Shown one piece after another: positions 35,585-42,906 of a stretch of DNA of 64,000 nt. The translations under genes were made by a program, and so were the position numbers. Origin of the DNA: Acidobacteriaceae bacterium (lineage in GTDB: Bacteria > Acidobacteriota > Terriglobia > Terriglobales > Acidobacteriaceae); the NCBI GenBank assembly GCA_003151335.1, contig PLXE01000036.1, forward strand, positions 62,001-126,000. Reading direction: 5' to 3'. The notes beneath the pieces were generated by a model. That model worked only from the letters and a program-made list of their open reading frames with translations. It was not told where the DNA came from and did no database searches. Each line of letters opens with the position of its first letter. Positions within the stretch are counted from its first letter, which is position 1.

Positions 35585-36112
35585 CTAATTCTTTCGGCTC
35601 CTGGCGACCGCCTCACGCGCTTCTTTGTCGGCCGTCTTACGGCGTTCGGTCTCGCGCTTGTCCCAATGCTGTTTGCCTTTCGCCAGTGCCAACTCCACTT
35701 TCACCCTGCCATTGCGGAAATACAGCCGCGTCGGGATCAGCGTCAGTCCCTTCTGCTGCGTCTTGCCGATGAGTTTATGCAACTCATTTTTGTGCACCAG
35801 CAACTTTCGGGTGCGCAGGGGTTCATGGTTGAAGATGTTGCCATGTTCATAGGGCCCGATGTGCGCGTTGATCAGCCACAGTTCGCCGTCCTTCACCAGC
35901 CCGTAGGCGTCCTTGAGGTTAGCTCGCCCAGCGCGCACCGATTTCACTTCGGTCCCGCGCAAAGCGATGCCGGCTTCGAACTTCTCCAGCAGAAAGTAGT
36001 TGTGCGACGCAGCACGGTTGACCGAGGCGTCGCGCTCTCCGCTGGCCGTAGGATCGCGCCGCGGCTGCTTTTCCTTTTCGGGACGACCTGTGGGGGACGA
36101 CTGACGGGCCAT
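35585..36112 (-). CDS. smpB: SsrA-binding protein SmpB
   Basis: 175 residues from the ATG at 36112 (GGA about eight bases upstream). The conserved core is complete: ASHNYFLLEKFEAGIALRGT, EVKSVRAGRANLKDAYGLVK, NAHIGPYEHGNIFNHEPLRT, RKLLVHKNELHKLIGKTQQK and GLTLIPTRLYFRNGRVKVEL. ALAKGKQHWDKRETERRKTA is the basic tail that enters the decoding centre during trans-translation with tmRNA. An extra, Lys/Arg-rich N-terminus of about 30 residues precedes the core. tmRNA itself was not found in the window. First gene of a pair with pepA. Confidence 0.95.
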   Translation of the reverse strand: MARQSSPTGRPEKEKQPRRDPTASGERDASVNRAASHNYFLLEKFEAGIALRGTEVKSVRAGRANLKDAYGLVKDGELWLINAHIGPYEHGNIFNHEPLRTRKLLVHKNELHKLIGKTQQKGLTLIPTRLYFRNGRVKVELALAKGKQHWDKRETERRKTADKEAREAVARSRKN

Positions 36113-36474
36113 AAATATCCACGCGCCACGCCAGCGCCGGGCTTCGCTTGCCCCGAACCGCGCATCACAGCAAATCGGAGAACGCGGTGACATTGCGTTG
36201 GGCGGGATTGACCGTAACCATCTTGCACGTCGCGCGAATCTCCGATGCTAACACAGGATTAAAACAGCGACATGCATACTACGTGGGAGGTGTGTGAGAT
36301 GCTATAATCGCGCCGATTGTGTTAACTCGAATTGCCGCGCGGCAGTGATGTATTTGTACGCGAGCCATGCTCACGTTTAGCGTGGGTTCAAGTCTTACGT
36401 TCCGGAACCTGGCAATCCTTAGTTACACAAGGGCTGAGTTCCGGCGCAACTTCCCTGGGACCTTAAGGAACTTG
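36113..36474. other. Divergent regulatory gap before smpB and the secretin gene
   Basis: 362 bases hold the presumed promoters of both genes. The only clear element is the TATAAT at 36303. A long reading frame enters from 36367 but has no good start; the secretin start at 36475 is preferred. Confidence 0.4.
36303..36308 (+). promoter_or_regulatory. Possible -10 box upstream of the secretin gene
   Basis: TATAAT in the context GCTATAATCGCGCC. If used, the leader would be about 160 bases. No strong -35 box stands 17 bases upstream (TACGTG). Confidence 0.4.
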
Positions 36475-38808
36475 ATGAAACGGTTTACCCGCGTCCTGGC
36501 GGTGCTACTGATTGGCGCCGTTCTGCCCGCACTCGCCTCCAACGACAAGGCCGCTAAAGCCCTCTATCAAAAGGGCAAAGCCGCCGAAGTTCGGCAGGAT
36601 TACATTGCGGCCTACAATTTTTATCATCAGGCCTACCAGCTCAAGCCCGCGGACCTGACCTATCGTGCCGCCTTCGAGTATGTACGCTTCCTGGCCTCGG
36701 CGTCTTATGTTCATCAAGGCGAGATTCTGGTCAAGGCCGGGAAACTGCAGGAGGGGCTGACCGATTTCGAGCAGGCGCTCGCCATCGATCCGTCCAGCTT
36801 CATAGCGCAACAGCAAGCCAACAAGACACGCCTGCTTATCCACAAGACCCTGAACCCTGCTTCTCCTGCGCCTACGACCGAATCAGGACTGACCAAGCGC
36901 ATGGAGGAAGCCATCGGCCCGGTTGAGTTAGCTCCCATTTCACAGACGCCTATCACCCTAAAGCTGACCGAAGACGCCAAGACGGTTTACGAGACCATCG
37001 GCAAATTGGCGGGTGTGAACGTATTGTTCGATCCTGATTACACTTCGAAACGCATTCGCGTGGATCTGAACGGGGTCACCCTGGAAGAAGCGCTGGAGAT
37101 CACGGCGCTGGAATCGAAGACGTTCTGGCGGCCGGTCACTCCGAATACTATTTTCGTTGCCGCCGACACGCCCGCCAAGCGTAAGGAGCTGGAACAGAGC
37201 GTCATCCGCACTTTTTATCTGACGAATCTCTCGCAGCCCAATGAATTGCAGGACCTGGTTAATATTCTGCGAACTTTGCTTGATACGCAGCGGCTGCAAC
37301 AGTTCCCTTCGCAGCAGGCAATCGTTGTGCGGGGAACGCCCGATCAGATTGCGATGGCCGAGAAGCTGATCAATGATCTCGACAAAGGGCGGCCCGAGGT
37401 AGTGGTGGAAGTTGCGATCATGCAAGTCACCCGCAACAAGTTGCACGATCTCGGTATTCATCCGCCCGCCAGTGTCACCGTGCAGTTGCAGGACAACAAC
37501 ACGACCACCAGTAGCACTACCGTGACCGGGAATGCCGGCACTGGCGGCACGGGCACTACCACTACCGGCAATACGGGCGGCATCAACCTCAATAGTTTGG
37601 CCCACCTTAACGCCACAAATTTTCAGGTCACGATCCCGTCCGCCACGGCGAATTTCCTGATGAGCGACAGCAGCAGCAAGCTCATCCAACAGCCACAAAT
37701 CCGCGCCGCGGATGGCCAGAAGGCTTCGCTGAAGATCGGCGAGCGTGTGCCCGTGGCCACCGGTTCGTTCCAGCCCGGCATCGGCGGCGTCGGCATCAAC
37801 CCCCTGGTCAACACTCAGTTCAACTACATAGACGTTGGCGTGAATGTCGACATTACACCCCACGTGCACGGGCTCGACGAGGTGACCCTGAAAGTCGCCA
37901 TGGATATCTCGGCGATTGACAGGTACCAGGACATCGGCGGCATTTCGCAGCCAGTGATCGGGCAACGCAAGATCGAACAGGAAATTCGCCTCCGGGAAGG
38001 CGAAGTTAACATCATGGGCGGTATCCTTGAAAACACTCAGACCAAGTCGCTGTCGGGAATTCCAGGACTGGCGTCCATTCCGCTCTTCAAATATCTGTTC
38101 GCGGAGGAGACCAAACAGGATAACGACAACGAAATCATTTTCATCTTGATTCCGCATATTGTGCGCGCCCAGGACCTGAACGATAGCAACGTCAAGGCGA
38201 TTGACGTCGGCACCGCCAACACCATATCCCTGCATCACGGCATGAATCAGGCGCCCGACCAGCGACCGCGCAGCACGCAACCCCCGGCCCCGGCGGGCAA
38301 CCCCCAGGGGGCACAAGGCAATCCACCGCAGCCGCAAGCCGGCTCTGCGCCAGCCACCGGCGCGCAGCCTTCCATTGCATCCGCCCCTGCGGGCAGTGCA
38401 ATCGTGAGCTTTGACCCGGCCATGCTGGATCAGGCAGTAGGTTCTACCTTTACCGTGAATGTGAACCTGAGCGGCGCGCAGAATGTGTATTCGGTCCCGG
38501 TACAGATTCTCTACAACCCGCGGGCTTTGCAGGTGCTGAACGTCTCTAATGGAACGCTGCTGGCGCAGGACGGGCAGACAGTCGCGCTGGTCAGCCGCGA
38601 TGACAGCATGGCCGGCATTCTACAGCTCACCGCCTCGCGTCCCCCGGGGAGCGCCGGCGTTAGCGGCGACGGAGGGGTGTTTACGATCACCTTCCAGGCG
38701 AAAGCTCCGGGACAGGCAACCTTGAGCGTCAACCGGGCGGGAGTGAAGAACGCGGCCATGCAAAACGTTCCCGCCAGCGGCTCTCAGGCCATTGTGACCG
38801 TTCATTAG
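36475..38808 (+). CDS. Secretin (GspD/PilQ type) with C-terminal cohesin-like domain
   Basis: 777 residues from the ATG at 36475 (TAAGGAA upstream), with a signal peptide (MKRFTRVLAVLLIGAVLPAL). Residues 20-125 contain two or three TPR-like helix pairs. About 150-235 is an N0/STN-like domain (ITLKLTEDAKTVYETIGKLA, GVTLEEALEITAL), and about 240-310 an N1/secretin_N domain with QAIVVRGTPDQIAMAEKLIN. The pore-forming secretin core spans about 315-570 (VPVATGSFQPG, FNYIDVGVNVDITPHVHGLD, NEIIFILIPHIVRAQD). It has a Gly/Thr/Asn-rich loop near 345-370. A Pro/Gln linker (575-640) leads to a cohesin-like beta-sandwich (PVQILYNPRALQVLNVSNGT, VFTITFQAKAPGQATLSVN). It would form an outer-membrane channel for a type II secretion or pilus system, followed here by two pseudopilins. 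Confidence 0.9.
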   Translation: MKRFTRVLAVLLIGAVLPALASNDKAAKALYQKGKAAEVRQDYIAAYNFYHQAYQLKPADLTYRAAFEYVRFLASASYVHQGEILVKAGKLQEGLTDFEQALAIDPSSFIAQQQANKTRLLIHKTLNPASPAPTTESGLTKRMEEAIGPVELAPISQTPITLKLTEDAKTVYETIGKLAGVNVLFDPDYTSKRIRVDLNGVTLEEALEITALESKTFWRPVTPNTIFVAADTPAKRKELEQSVIRTFYLTNLSQPNELQDLVNILRTLLDTQRLQQFPSQQAIVVRGTPDQIAMAEKLINDLDKGRPEVVVEVAIMQVTRNKLHDLGIHPPASVTVQLQDNNTTTSSTTVTGNAGTGGTGTTTTGNTGGINLNSLAHLNATNFQVTIPSATANFLMSDSSSKLIQQPQIRAADGQKASLKIGERVPVATGSFQPGIGGVGINPLVNTQFNYIDVGVNVDITPHVHGLDEVTLKVAMDISAIDRYQDIGGISQPVIGQRKIEQEIRLREGEVNIMGGILENTQTKSLSGIPGLASIPLFKYLFAEETKQDNDNEIIFILIPHIVRAQDLNDSNVKAIDVGTANTISLHHGMNQAPDQRPRSTQPPAPAGNPQGAQGNPPQPQAGSAPATGAQPSIASAPAGSAIVSFDPAMLDQAVGSTFTVNVNLSGAQNVYSVPVQILYNPRALQVLNVSNGTLLAQDGQTVALVSRDDSMAGILQLTASRPPGSAGVSGDGGVFTITFQAKAPGQATLSVNRAGVKNAAMQNVPASGSQAIVTVH

Positions 38809-38975
38809 CGGCAGCGTCTAACTGGTGGCAGCCCCAGGTACGGTCATCGCCGCGAGCCTGCGTACGCCAATGCCAACAGAGCCGGTTGACTGCGAAATCA
38901 GTCCCGGAAAGGACTAAACTAAGAGCGGTGCCCCTTAATCTTTCCAGTTGCGGTTTGGCTGCTGAGAGAAGCAGC

Positions 38976-39467
38976 GTGCGTGAGTCTGGGCCATTTCATC
39001 CGCAGTTCCCCGCCCCTCGTGCGGCCCGCAGGAACGGTTTCACCCTGGTGGAGTTGATCGTGGCGATGACCATCCTGATGGTCCTGACTGCGGTCGCCAC
39101 TCCCGTGCTGCGTGTCACTCTTCAGCGCAACAAAGAGCGCGAGTTGCGCCGCGATCTGTGGGAGATGCGCGACGCCATTGATCGCTACAAGGACGCCGCC
39201 GACCGCGGCGCGTTCCAGACCAAGCTGGACAGCCAGGGATATCCTCCCGATCTCGACACCCTGGTGAAGGGCGTGGACTCCAATGGCAAGAAGATCCGTT
39301 TCCTGCGGCACATCCCGGTGGATCCCATGACCGGCAAGGATGAATGGGGCTTGCGCTCGATGCAGGATGATCCCGATTCGGATTCCTGGGGCGGGCAGAG
39401 CGTGTTTGACGTGTACACCAAATCCGAAGGCACTGCCTTGGACGGCACCAAGTACAAGACGTGGTAA
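38976..39467 (+). CDS. Type II secretion pseudopilin (GspG-like), first copy
   Basis: About 163 residues from a GTG at 38976, chosen because GAGAG precedes it and it leaves a prepilin leader of normal length (about 21 residues). GTG 38928 or TTG 38886 are alternatives. The class III prepilin site and helix are RRNGFTLVELIVAMTILMVL, with the conserved Glu5. The remainder, RELRRDLWEMRDAIDRYKDA, GYPPDLDTLVKGV, HIPVDPMTGKDEWGLRSMQD and DSDSWGGQSVFDVYTKSEGT, is the GspG layout with its calcium-site region. It assembles into a periplasmic pseudopilus. The next gene overlaps in reading frame and is a related copy. Confidence 0.87.
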   Translation: MRESGPFHPQFPAPRAARRNGFTLVELIVAMTILMVLTAVATPVLRVTLQRNKERELRRDLWEMRDAIDRYKDAADRGAFQTKLDSQGYPPDLDTLVKGVDSNGKKIRFLRHIPVDPMTGKDEWGLRSMQDDPDSDSWGGQSVFDVYTKSEGTALDGTKYKTW

Positions 39468-39484
39468 CTTCTCAGGGCGCGACC

Positions 39485-39883
39485 ATGACCCGGCGCTGGC
39501 GACAACGCGGCTTTACTTTGATCGAGTTGATGGTGGTGATCAGCATCATCGTCATCCTGCTTTCGCTTGCCATCCCAAATTATTCCTCGTCCATTCTCCA
39601 CGCCAAAGAGACTGCGTTGCGCGACGATCTCTACACCATGAGGTCGCTGATCGACCAGTACACGCTCGACAAGCAAAAGGCCCCGCAATCCTTGCAGGAC
39701 CTGGTGGATGCCAAGTATCTCAAGCAACTCCCCAAGGACCCCTTCACCAACTCACGCGATAGCTGGGTGCCGATCACCGACGAGAGCATCATGTCTCCCG
39801 ATCAGACCGAGCCGGGGATTATCGACGTTCACAGCGGCAGCGATCAAACCTCCAGCGAAGGCACCGCGTATAACACGTGGTAA
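39485..39883 (+). CDS. Type II secretion pseudopilin (GspG-like), second copy
   Basis: 132 residues from the ATG at 39485, with CAGGGCG just upstream. Prepilin site and helix: RQRGFTLIELMVVISIIVIL, with Glu5. It matches its upstream neighbour in outline: ALRDDLYTMRSLIDQYTLDK, KAPQSLQDLVDAKYLKQLPK, DPFTNSRDSWVPITDES, and both end in GTAYNTW / GTKYKTW-like tails. The 17-base spacing suggests co-translation. Two GspG-type pseudopilins behind a secretin suggest a specialised secretion or pilus system; the ATPase and inner-membrane genes must be elsewhere. Confidence 0.88.
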   Translation: MTRRWRQRGFTLIELMVVISIIVILLSLAIPNYSSSILHAKETALRDDLYTMRSLIDQYTLDKQKAPQSLQDLVDAKYLKQLPKDPFTNSRDSWVPITDESIMSPDQTEPGIIDVHSGSDQTSSEGTAYNTW

Positions 39884-39890
39884 CGACGAG

Positions 39891-39920
39891 CCATCAGCTG
39901 TCAGCTATCAGCTTTCAGAA
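39891..39920 (+). repeat. Heptad repeat (TCAGCTA type)
   Basis: CATCAGCTGTCAGCTATCAG and what follows read as 7-base units (ATCAGCT GTCAGCT ATCAGCT TTCAGAA), beginning a few bases after the pseudopilin stop. Confidence 0.75.
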
Positions 39921-40012
39921 CTGGTTCCCCAGGTTCGCGCCCGTCTTTCGGAGGCTAACCTGGGCAAAGGAAGGTCCTGGCACGAACCGGCGAAGACCAC
40001 GTGGTATGGCGT

Positions 40013-40348
40013 CTATTTCATGGCTTCGCTGAACATGAATTTCCCCAGGTACATGGGATAGGACTTGGGCGGGACGGTCTTGGCGTTGTCAATCGGGTAT
40101 GGACCTTGCACCGTGGTTGGGAATCCCCAGATGTCTCCGGTGCGCATGTCAATGGCGACTTTGCCATACACATGCGAGGTCCCGTCAGGCTTGCGCAGCA
40201 TCGTATAACCCGGTTCGATGTAGAAGGGATAAGCCTCACTGGCTTGTGCCTGCACCGGCACCGCGTGGACGACTGGGCGAAATGCAATCATCCCCAGTAG
40301 AACTGCAATAGCTATCAGCATTGCTTTCGTAAAGCGGTCGAGCGTCAT
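40013..40348 (-). CDS. Small exported hypothetical protein
   Basis: 111 residues from the ATG at 40348, which has a strong GGGAGGAA site. An N-terminal hydrophobic segment (AMLIAIAVLLGMIAFRPVVH) ends in a possible signal cleavage near VQAQA. The rest is a short beta-rich domain: YPFYIEPGYTMLRKPDGTSH, VYGKVAIDMRTGDIWGFPTT and KSYPMYLGKFMFSEAMK. DxxTGxxWGF is reminiscent of small beta-propeller-like blade motifs in exported proteins of unknown role. No known function. Confidence 0.72.
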   Translation of the reverse strand: MTLDRFTKAMLIAIAVLLGMIAFRPVVHAVPVQAQASEAYPFYIEPGYTMLRKPDGTSHVYGKVAIDMRTGDIWGFPTTVQGPYPIDNAKTVPPKSYPMYLGKFMFSEAMK

Positions 40349-40392
40349 AGTTCCTCCCAATTCAGCTTCGCAGATCCGATGTTGTTCCTGCC

Positions 40393-41226
40393 TCACTGTC
40401 GCGGCGGGAAGAGGAACTTCAGCATAGGCGCGACCCGTTGCGACCAGGCAACCTCGTCGTGGTGTCCGCCTTCGACCTCGGTGTAGCAAAGGTCTTCGCC
40501 GAGTTTCCATCCTTTGTTGACCAAGGCGGTCTTCAGAGCGCGGGCATCGGGCAACGCTCGCTGGCTTTCCCTGGTACCGATATCGAGCCAGATACGCAAT
40601 GCCGGCTTCCTTTTGAGCTGGGCAACCGTTTTCAGGATGGCCCGATTCCGCCACCACACCGACGGAGACATCGCGGCGAGCCTGCCGAACACGCGACTGT
40701 AGCGCAGCGCGAGGTACATCGAAACCAATCCCCCCAACGACGATCCACCCAGGCCGCAGTGCTGGATGCCGGGAAGCGTCCGGTAGCGGTGATCGACGAA
40801 CGGCTTCAGTTCTTTCACCAGCATCTGACCGTAGGCGTCGGCCTGTCCGCCACCGAGCCGTTTGTCCTCGATGTGGGTGTATTCGTCGATGCGACGTTCC
40901 CCCGTGTTGTAGATGCCGACGATGACCAGCGGCTCGATTGCGCCAGTCACAGTTAACTCGTCAGCCGTTTCGCCTACACGCCAATACTTGCCGTGGATGA
41001 AGGAAGTGTCCGGATCGAACAGGTTCTGACCGTCCTGCAGGTACAGCGTTGGATAGCGCCGCTCGGGTTCAGCCCCGTACATGGGAGGAAGGTAAACGAT
41101 GAAGTCGCGCTTCTCCTCCATCAGTTCGGAGGGGAACTGCTGATGCAAGCGCAGACGCGATTTCAGGCTGCCAGGGGCTTGCGCGGGCGGAATCGGCTGG
41201 TTAGTTATGATCGGATCCGTGCTCAT
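40393..41226 (-). CDS. Putative esterase (Fes/esterase D-like alpha/beta hydrolase)
   Basis: 277 residues. RDFIVYLPPMYGAEPERRYP and TLYLQDGQNLFDPDTSFIHG open the fold, IEPLVIVGIYNTGERRIDEY follows. The nucleophile elbow is HCGLGGSSLGGLVSMYLALR (GGSSLGG, Ser). The acid lies in the next strands (WLDIGTRESQRALPDARALK) and the His in EVEGGHHDEVAWSQR. This is the family of enterochelin esterase-like enzymes and of esterase D. Without a signal peptide it should act in the cytosol. The gene is divergent from another hydrolase of the same superfamily, 79 bases apart. Confidence 0.85.
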   Translation of the reverse strand: MSTDPIITNQPIPPAQAPGSLKSRLRLHQQFPSELMEEKRDFIVYLPPMYGAEPERRYPTLYLQDGQNLFDPDTSFIHGKYWRVGETADELTVTGAIEPLVIVGIYNTGERRIDEYTHIEDKRLGGGQADAYGQMLVKELKPFVDHRYRTLPGIQHCGLGGSSLGGLVSMYLALRYSRVFGRLAAMSPSVWWRNRAILKTVAQLKRKPALRIWLDIGTRESQRALPDARALKTALVNKGWKLGEDLCYTEVEGGHHDEVAWSQRVAPMLKFLFPPRQ

Positions 41227-41305
41227 TCTGTAGAATTGTGGCTCCCTAGATTATCAAATGCAGTTCTGGTCCAACCCTATCGCAGACGGAAGAGGCTCAA
41301 ACAAC

Positions 41306-42010
41306 ATGAATCGTGAATATCATCGTTGGTGGTCCCACGACCTGCAACGCGACATGGAACTGCTTGTCTTTGGCCACGCTGGCGCCAAGGTCCTGGTCTT
41401 CCCCACTTCGCAGGGACGTTACTTTGAATACGAAGACAACCAGATGGTTGCCGCGGTTGCCGACCGTCTGGACGCCGGACAACTGCAGATCTACTGTGTC
41501 GATAGCGTGGACAGCGAAAGCTGGTACAACCAGCGGGTGCATCCCTACTGGCGCCTGCAACGGCATCTGCAATACGAACGCTACATTCTGAATGACGTGC
41601 TTCCGCTGATGTGGAACAAGAACTGGACGCCGCGCACCATCGTGACCGGCTGCAGCTTCGGCGCCTATCATGCGGTTAATTTCGCCTTCCGCCATCCCGA
41701 CAAGGTGACCGGCTGCGTCACCATGGCCGGATCCTTCGACATCAAGAGCTTCCTCGACGGCTGGTATAGCGAGGACGCGTACTTCAACAACCCGCCCGAT
41801 TATCTGGCGAACTGCAGCGACGGCTGGCGCTATAACCATATGCGGACGGTGCTGGCCACCGGCGAGTGGGACATGTGCTGGAACAAGAATGAAGAGTTCG
41901 CGGCCATCCTGCGGGCGCGCGGCATCCGCCATGAGCTATACGTCTGGGGCGAGCAAAGCTATCACGATTGGCCGTGGTGGCGGCCCATGGCGCGGACCTA
42001 CCTCGAGTAA
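41306..42010 (+). CDS. Putative esterase, second member of the divergent pair
   Basis: 234 residues from the ATG at 41306 (GAGG about 10-13 bases upstream). Rich in Trp and Tyr at both ends. The fold has MELLVFGHAGAKVLVFPTSQ, QIYCVDSVDSESWYNQRVHP, YERYILNDVLPLMWNKNWTP and the nucleophile elbow IVTGCSFGAYHAVNFAFRHP (GCSFGA, Ser), and ends with GEQSYHDWPWWRPMA, where the His is in SYHDW. This resembles a Trp-rich esterase-like group related to esterase D. No signal peptide. Its regulatory region is shared with the divergent neighbour. Confidence 0.82.
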   Translation: MNREYHRWWSHDLQRDMELLVFGHAGAKVLVFPTSQGRYFEYEDNQMVAAVADRLDAGQLQIYCVDSVDSESWYNQRVHPYWRLQRHLQYERYILNDVLPLMWNKNWTPRTIVTGCSFGAYHAVNFAFRHPDKVTGCVTMAGSFDIKSFLDGWYSEDAYFNNPPDYLANCSDGWRYNHMRTVLATGEWDMCWNKNEEFAAILRARGIRHELYVWGEQSYHDWPWWRPMARTYLE

Positions 42011-42053
42011 GCGGCGGTAAGCTTTGCAGAAAGTAGTGGCATTCTTATCGGGT

Positions 42054-42239
42054 TTGTCATCACGAGCGGAGCCGGGTCCCCGGCGAGTGCCGGTTTTGCA
42101 CTCGCTGGGGTGGAGGAGCGAGGGATCTGCTTTTGCGTGCGCGTCTGGGAAAAGCAGATTCCTCACGCCACATCACCCCAACGAGCACAAAACCGGTGCT
42201 CGTTGGGGACCCCGAAAACCCCGGCGCTCGTAATGACAA
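42054..42239. repeat. 186-bp palindrome with covarying hairpins
   Basis: TTGTCAT at 42054 pairs with ATGACAA ending at 42239, and ATCTGCTTTT (42125-42134) pairs with AAAAGCAGAT (42150-42159) at the centre. Each arm holds its own hairpin: CCCCGGCGAGTGC / GCACTCGCTGGGG on the left and CCCCAACGAGCAC / GTGCTCGTTGGGG on the right, both 13 bp with 7-base loops. Differences between the arms are matched inside each stem. The ends (TGTCAT.ACGAGCG and GCGAGGGATCT) look like a relative of the TCATCCTGAG repeat. It fills the gap between two convergent genes and may also end transcripts. Confidence 0.8.
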
Positions 42240-42304
42240 TTCTGCGAGGACGATCCATTTCGCGCAATTCGCCGGGCGCGTCCGCATAACCGCTAGTCGC
42301 GTCG

Positions 42305-42790
42305 CTATTTCGTTCCCACTGAAGATCGAGCTTGCGGCCTGTGGCGATGGGACTCGACGGCCTCTTTAGCCAGGCGAATGAAGTCGGGCATGCGGCGGTT
42401 GGCAATTTGCGATATCTTCTGGCCGAGATCGAACGACCATCCCGCCATGGTGATGCTCATGGCCAATGGAGCGTCGCCGTAAAGCTGTTCGGCGGCGGTG
42501 AGCAGCGACGACGGAGTGAAAGGTTCATCAAAGCCACCGGGTCCAGGTTCCGGTGAAACCGTGGTGCGCAGGATGGTTCCGGGTTGATCGCCAAACGAGG
42601 CATCCAGAAATAGCACGAAGTCGCGCTGCAATATGTCGTCCACCATCTCCGGGGTGAGCTGCTGGGCGGCGATAACTTCCACGTCCGGATCGTTCCAGAA
42701 ATACTGTTCCAAGACGCGCGCGGCATGGCAGCCGATGGCGTCATCTCCGCGCGTGGGATTTCCATAACCGATGATCAGGGTTCCGGGCAC
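42305..42790 (-). CDS. Hydrogenase maturation protease family (HyaD/HupD-like)
   Basis: 161 residues. TLIIGYGNPTRGDDAIGCHA is the family opening with its GNxxxGDDAxG motif. VIAAQQLTPEMVDDILQRDF then VLFLDASFGDQPG contains the second conserved Asp, and LAMSITMAGWSFDLGQKISQ ends the fold where members usually have a nickel-ligand His. These proteases clip the C-terminus of the large subunit of NiFe hydrogenases. No hydrogenase gene is in the window, so it either serves a distant operon or has another substrate. The C-terminal 20 residues are variable. Confidence 0.82.
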   Translation of the reverse strand: MPGTLIIGYGNPTRGDDAIGCHAARVLEQYFWNDPDVEVIAAQQLTPEMVDDILQRDFVLFLDASFGDQPGTILRTTVSPEPGPGGFDEPFTPSSLLTAAEQLYGDAPLAMSITMAGWSFDLGQKISQIANRRMPDFIRLAKEAVESHRHRPQARSSVGTK

Positions 42791-42906
42791 TTCGTCCTCT
42801 CCAGGCAGTGGCGCGATGGCCTGGCCTTGCCCTCTGACAGGAATAATCCTTTCGCGCCGCGAAGGATGTGAGACACCTCACCTTCCGCCGTGATGAGCTG
42901 TTGAGT

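Noticed and set aside
36360..36440. A tRNA-like GGTTCAAGTC string upstream of the secretin gene
   Set aside because: No acceptor, D or anticodon arm can be folded around it. I found no tRNA gene anywhere in the window.
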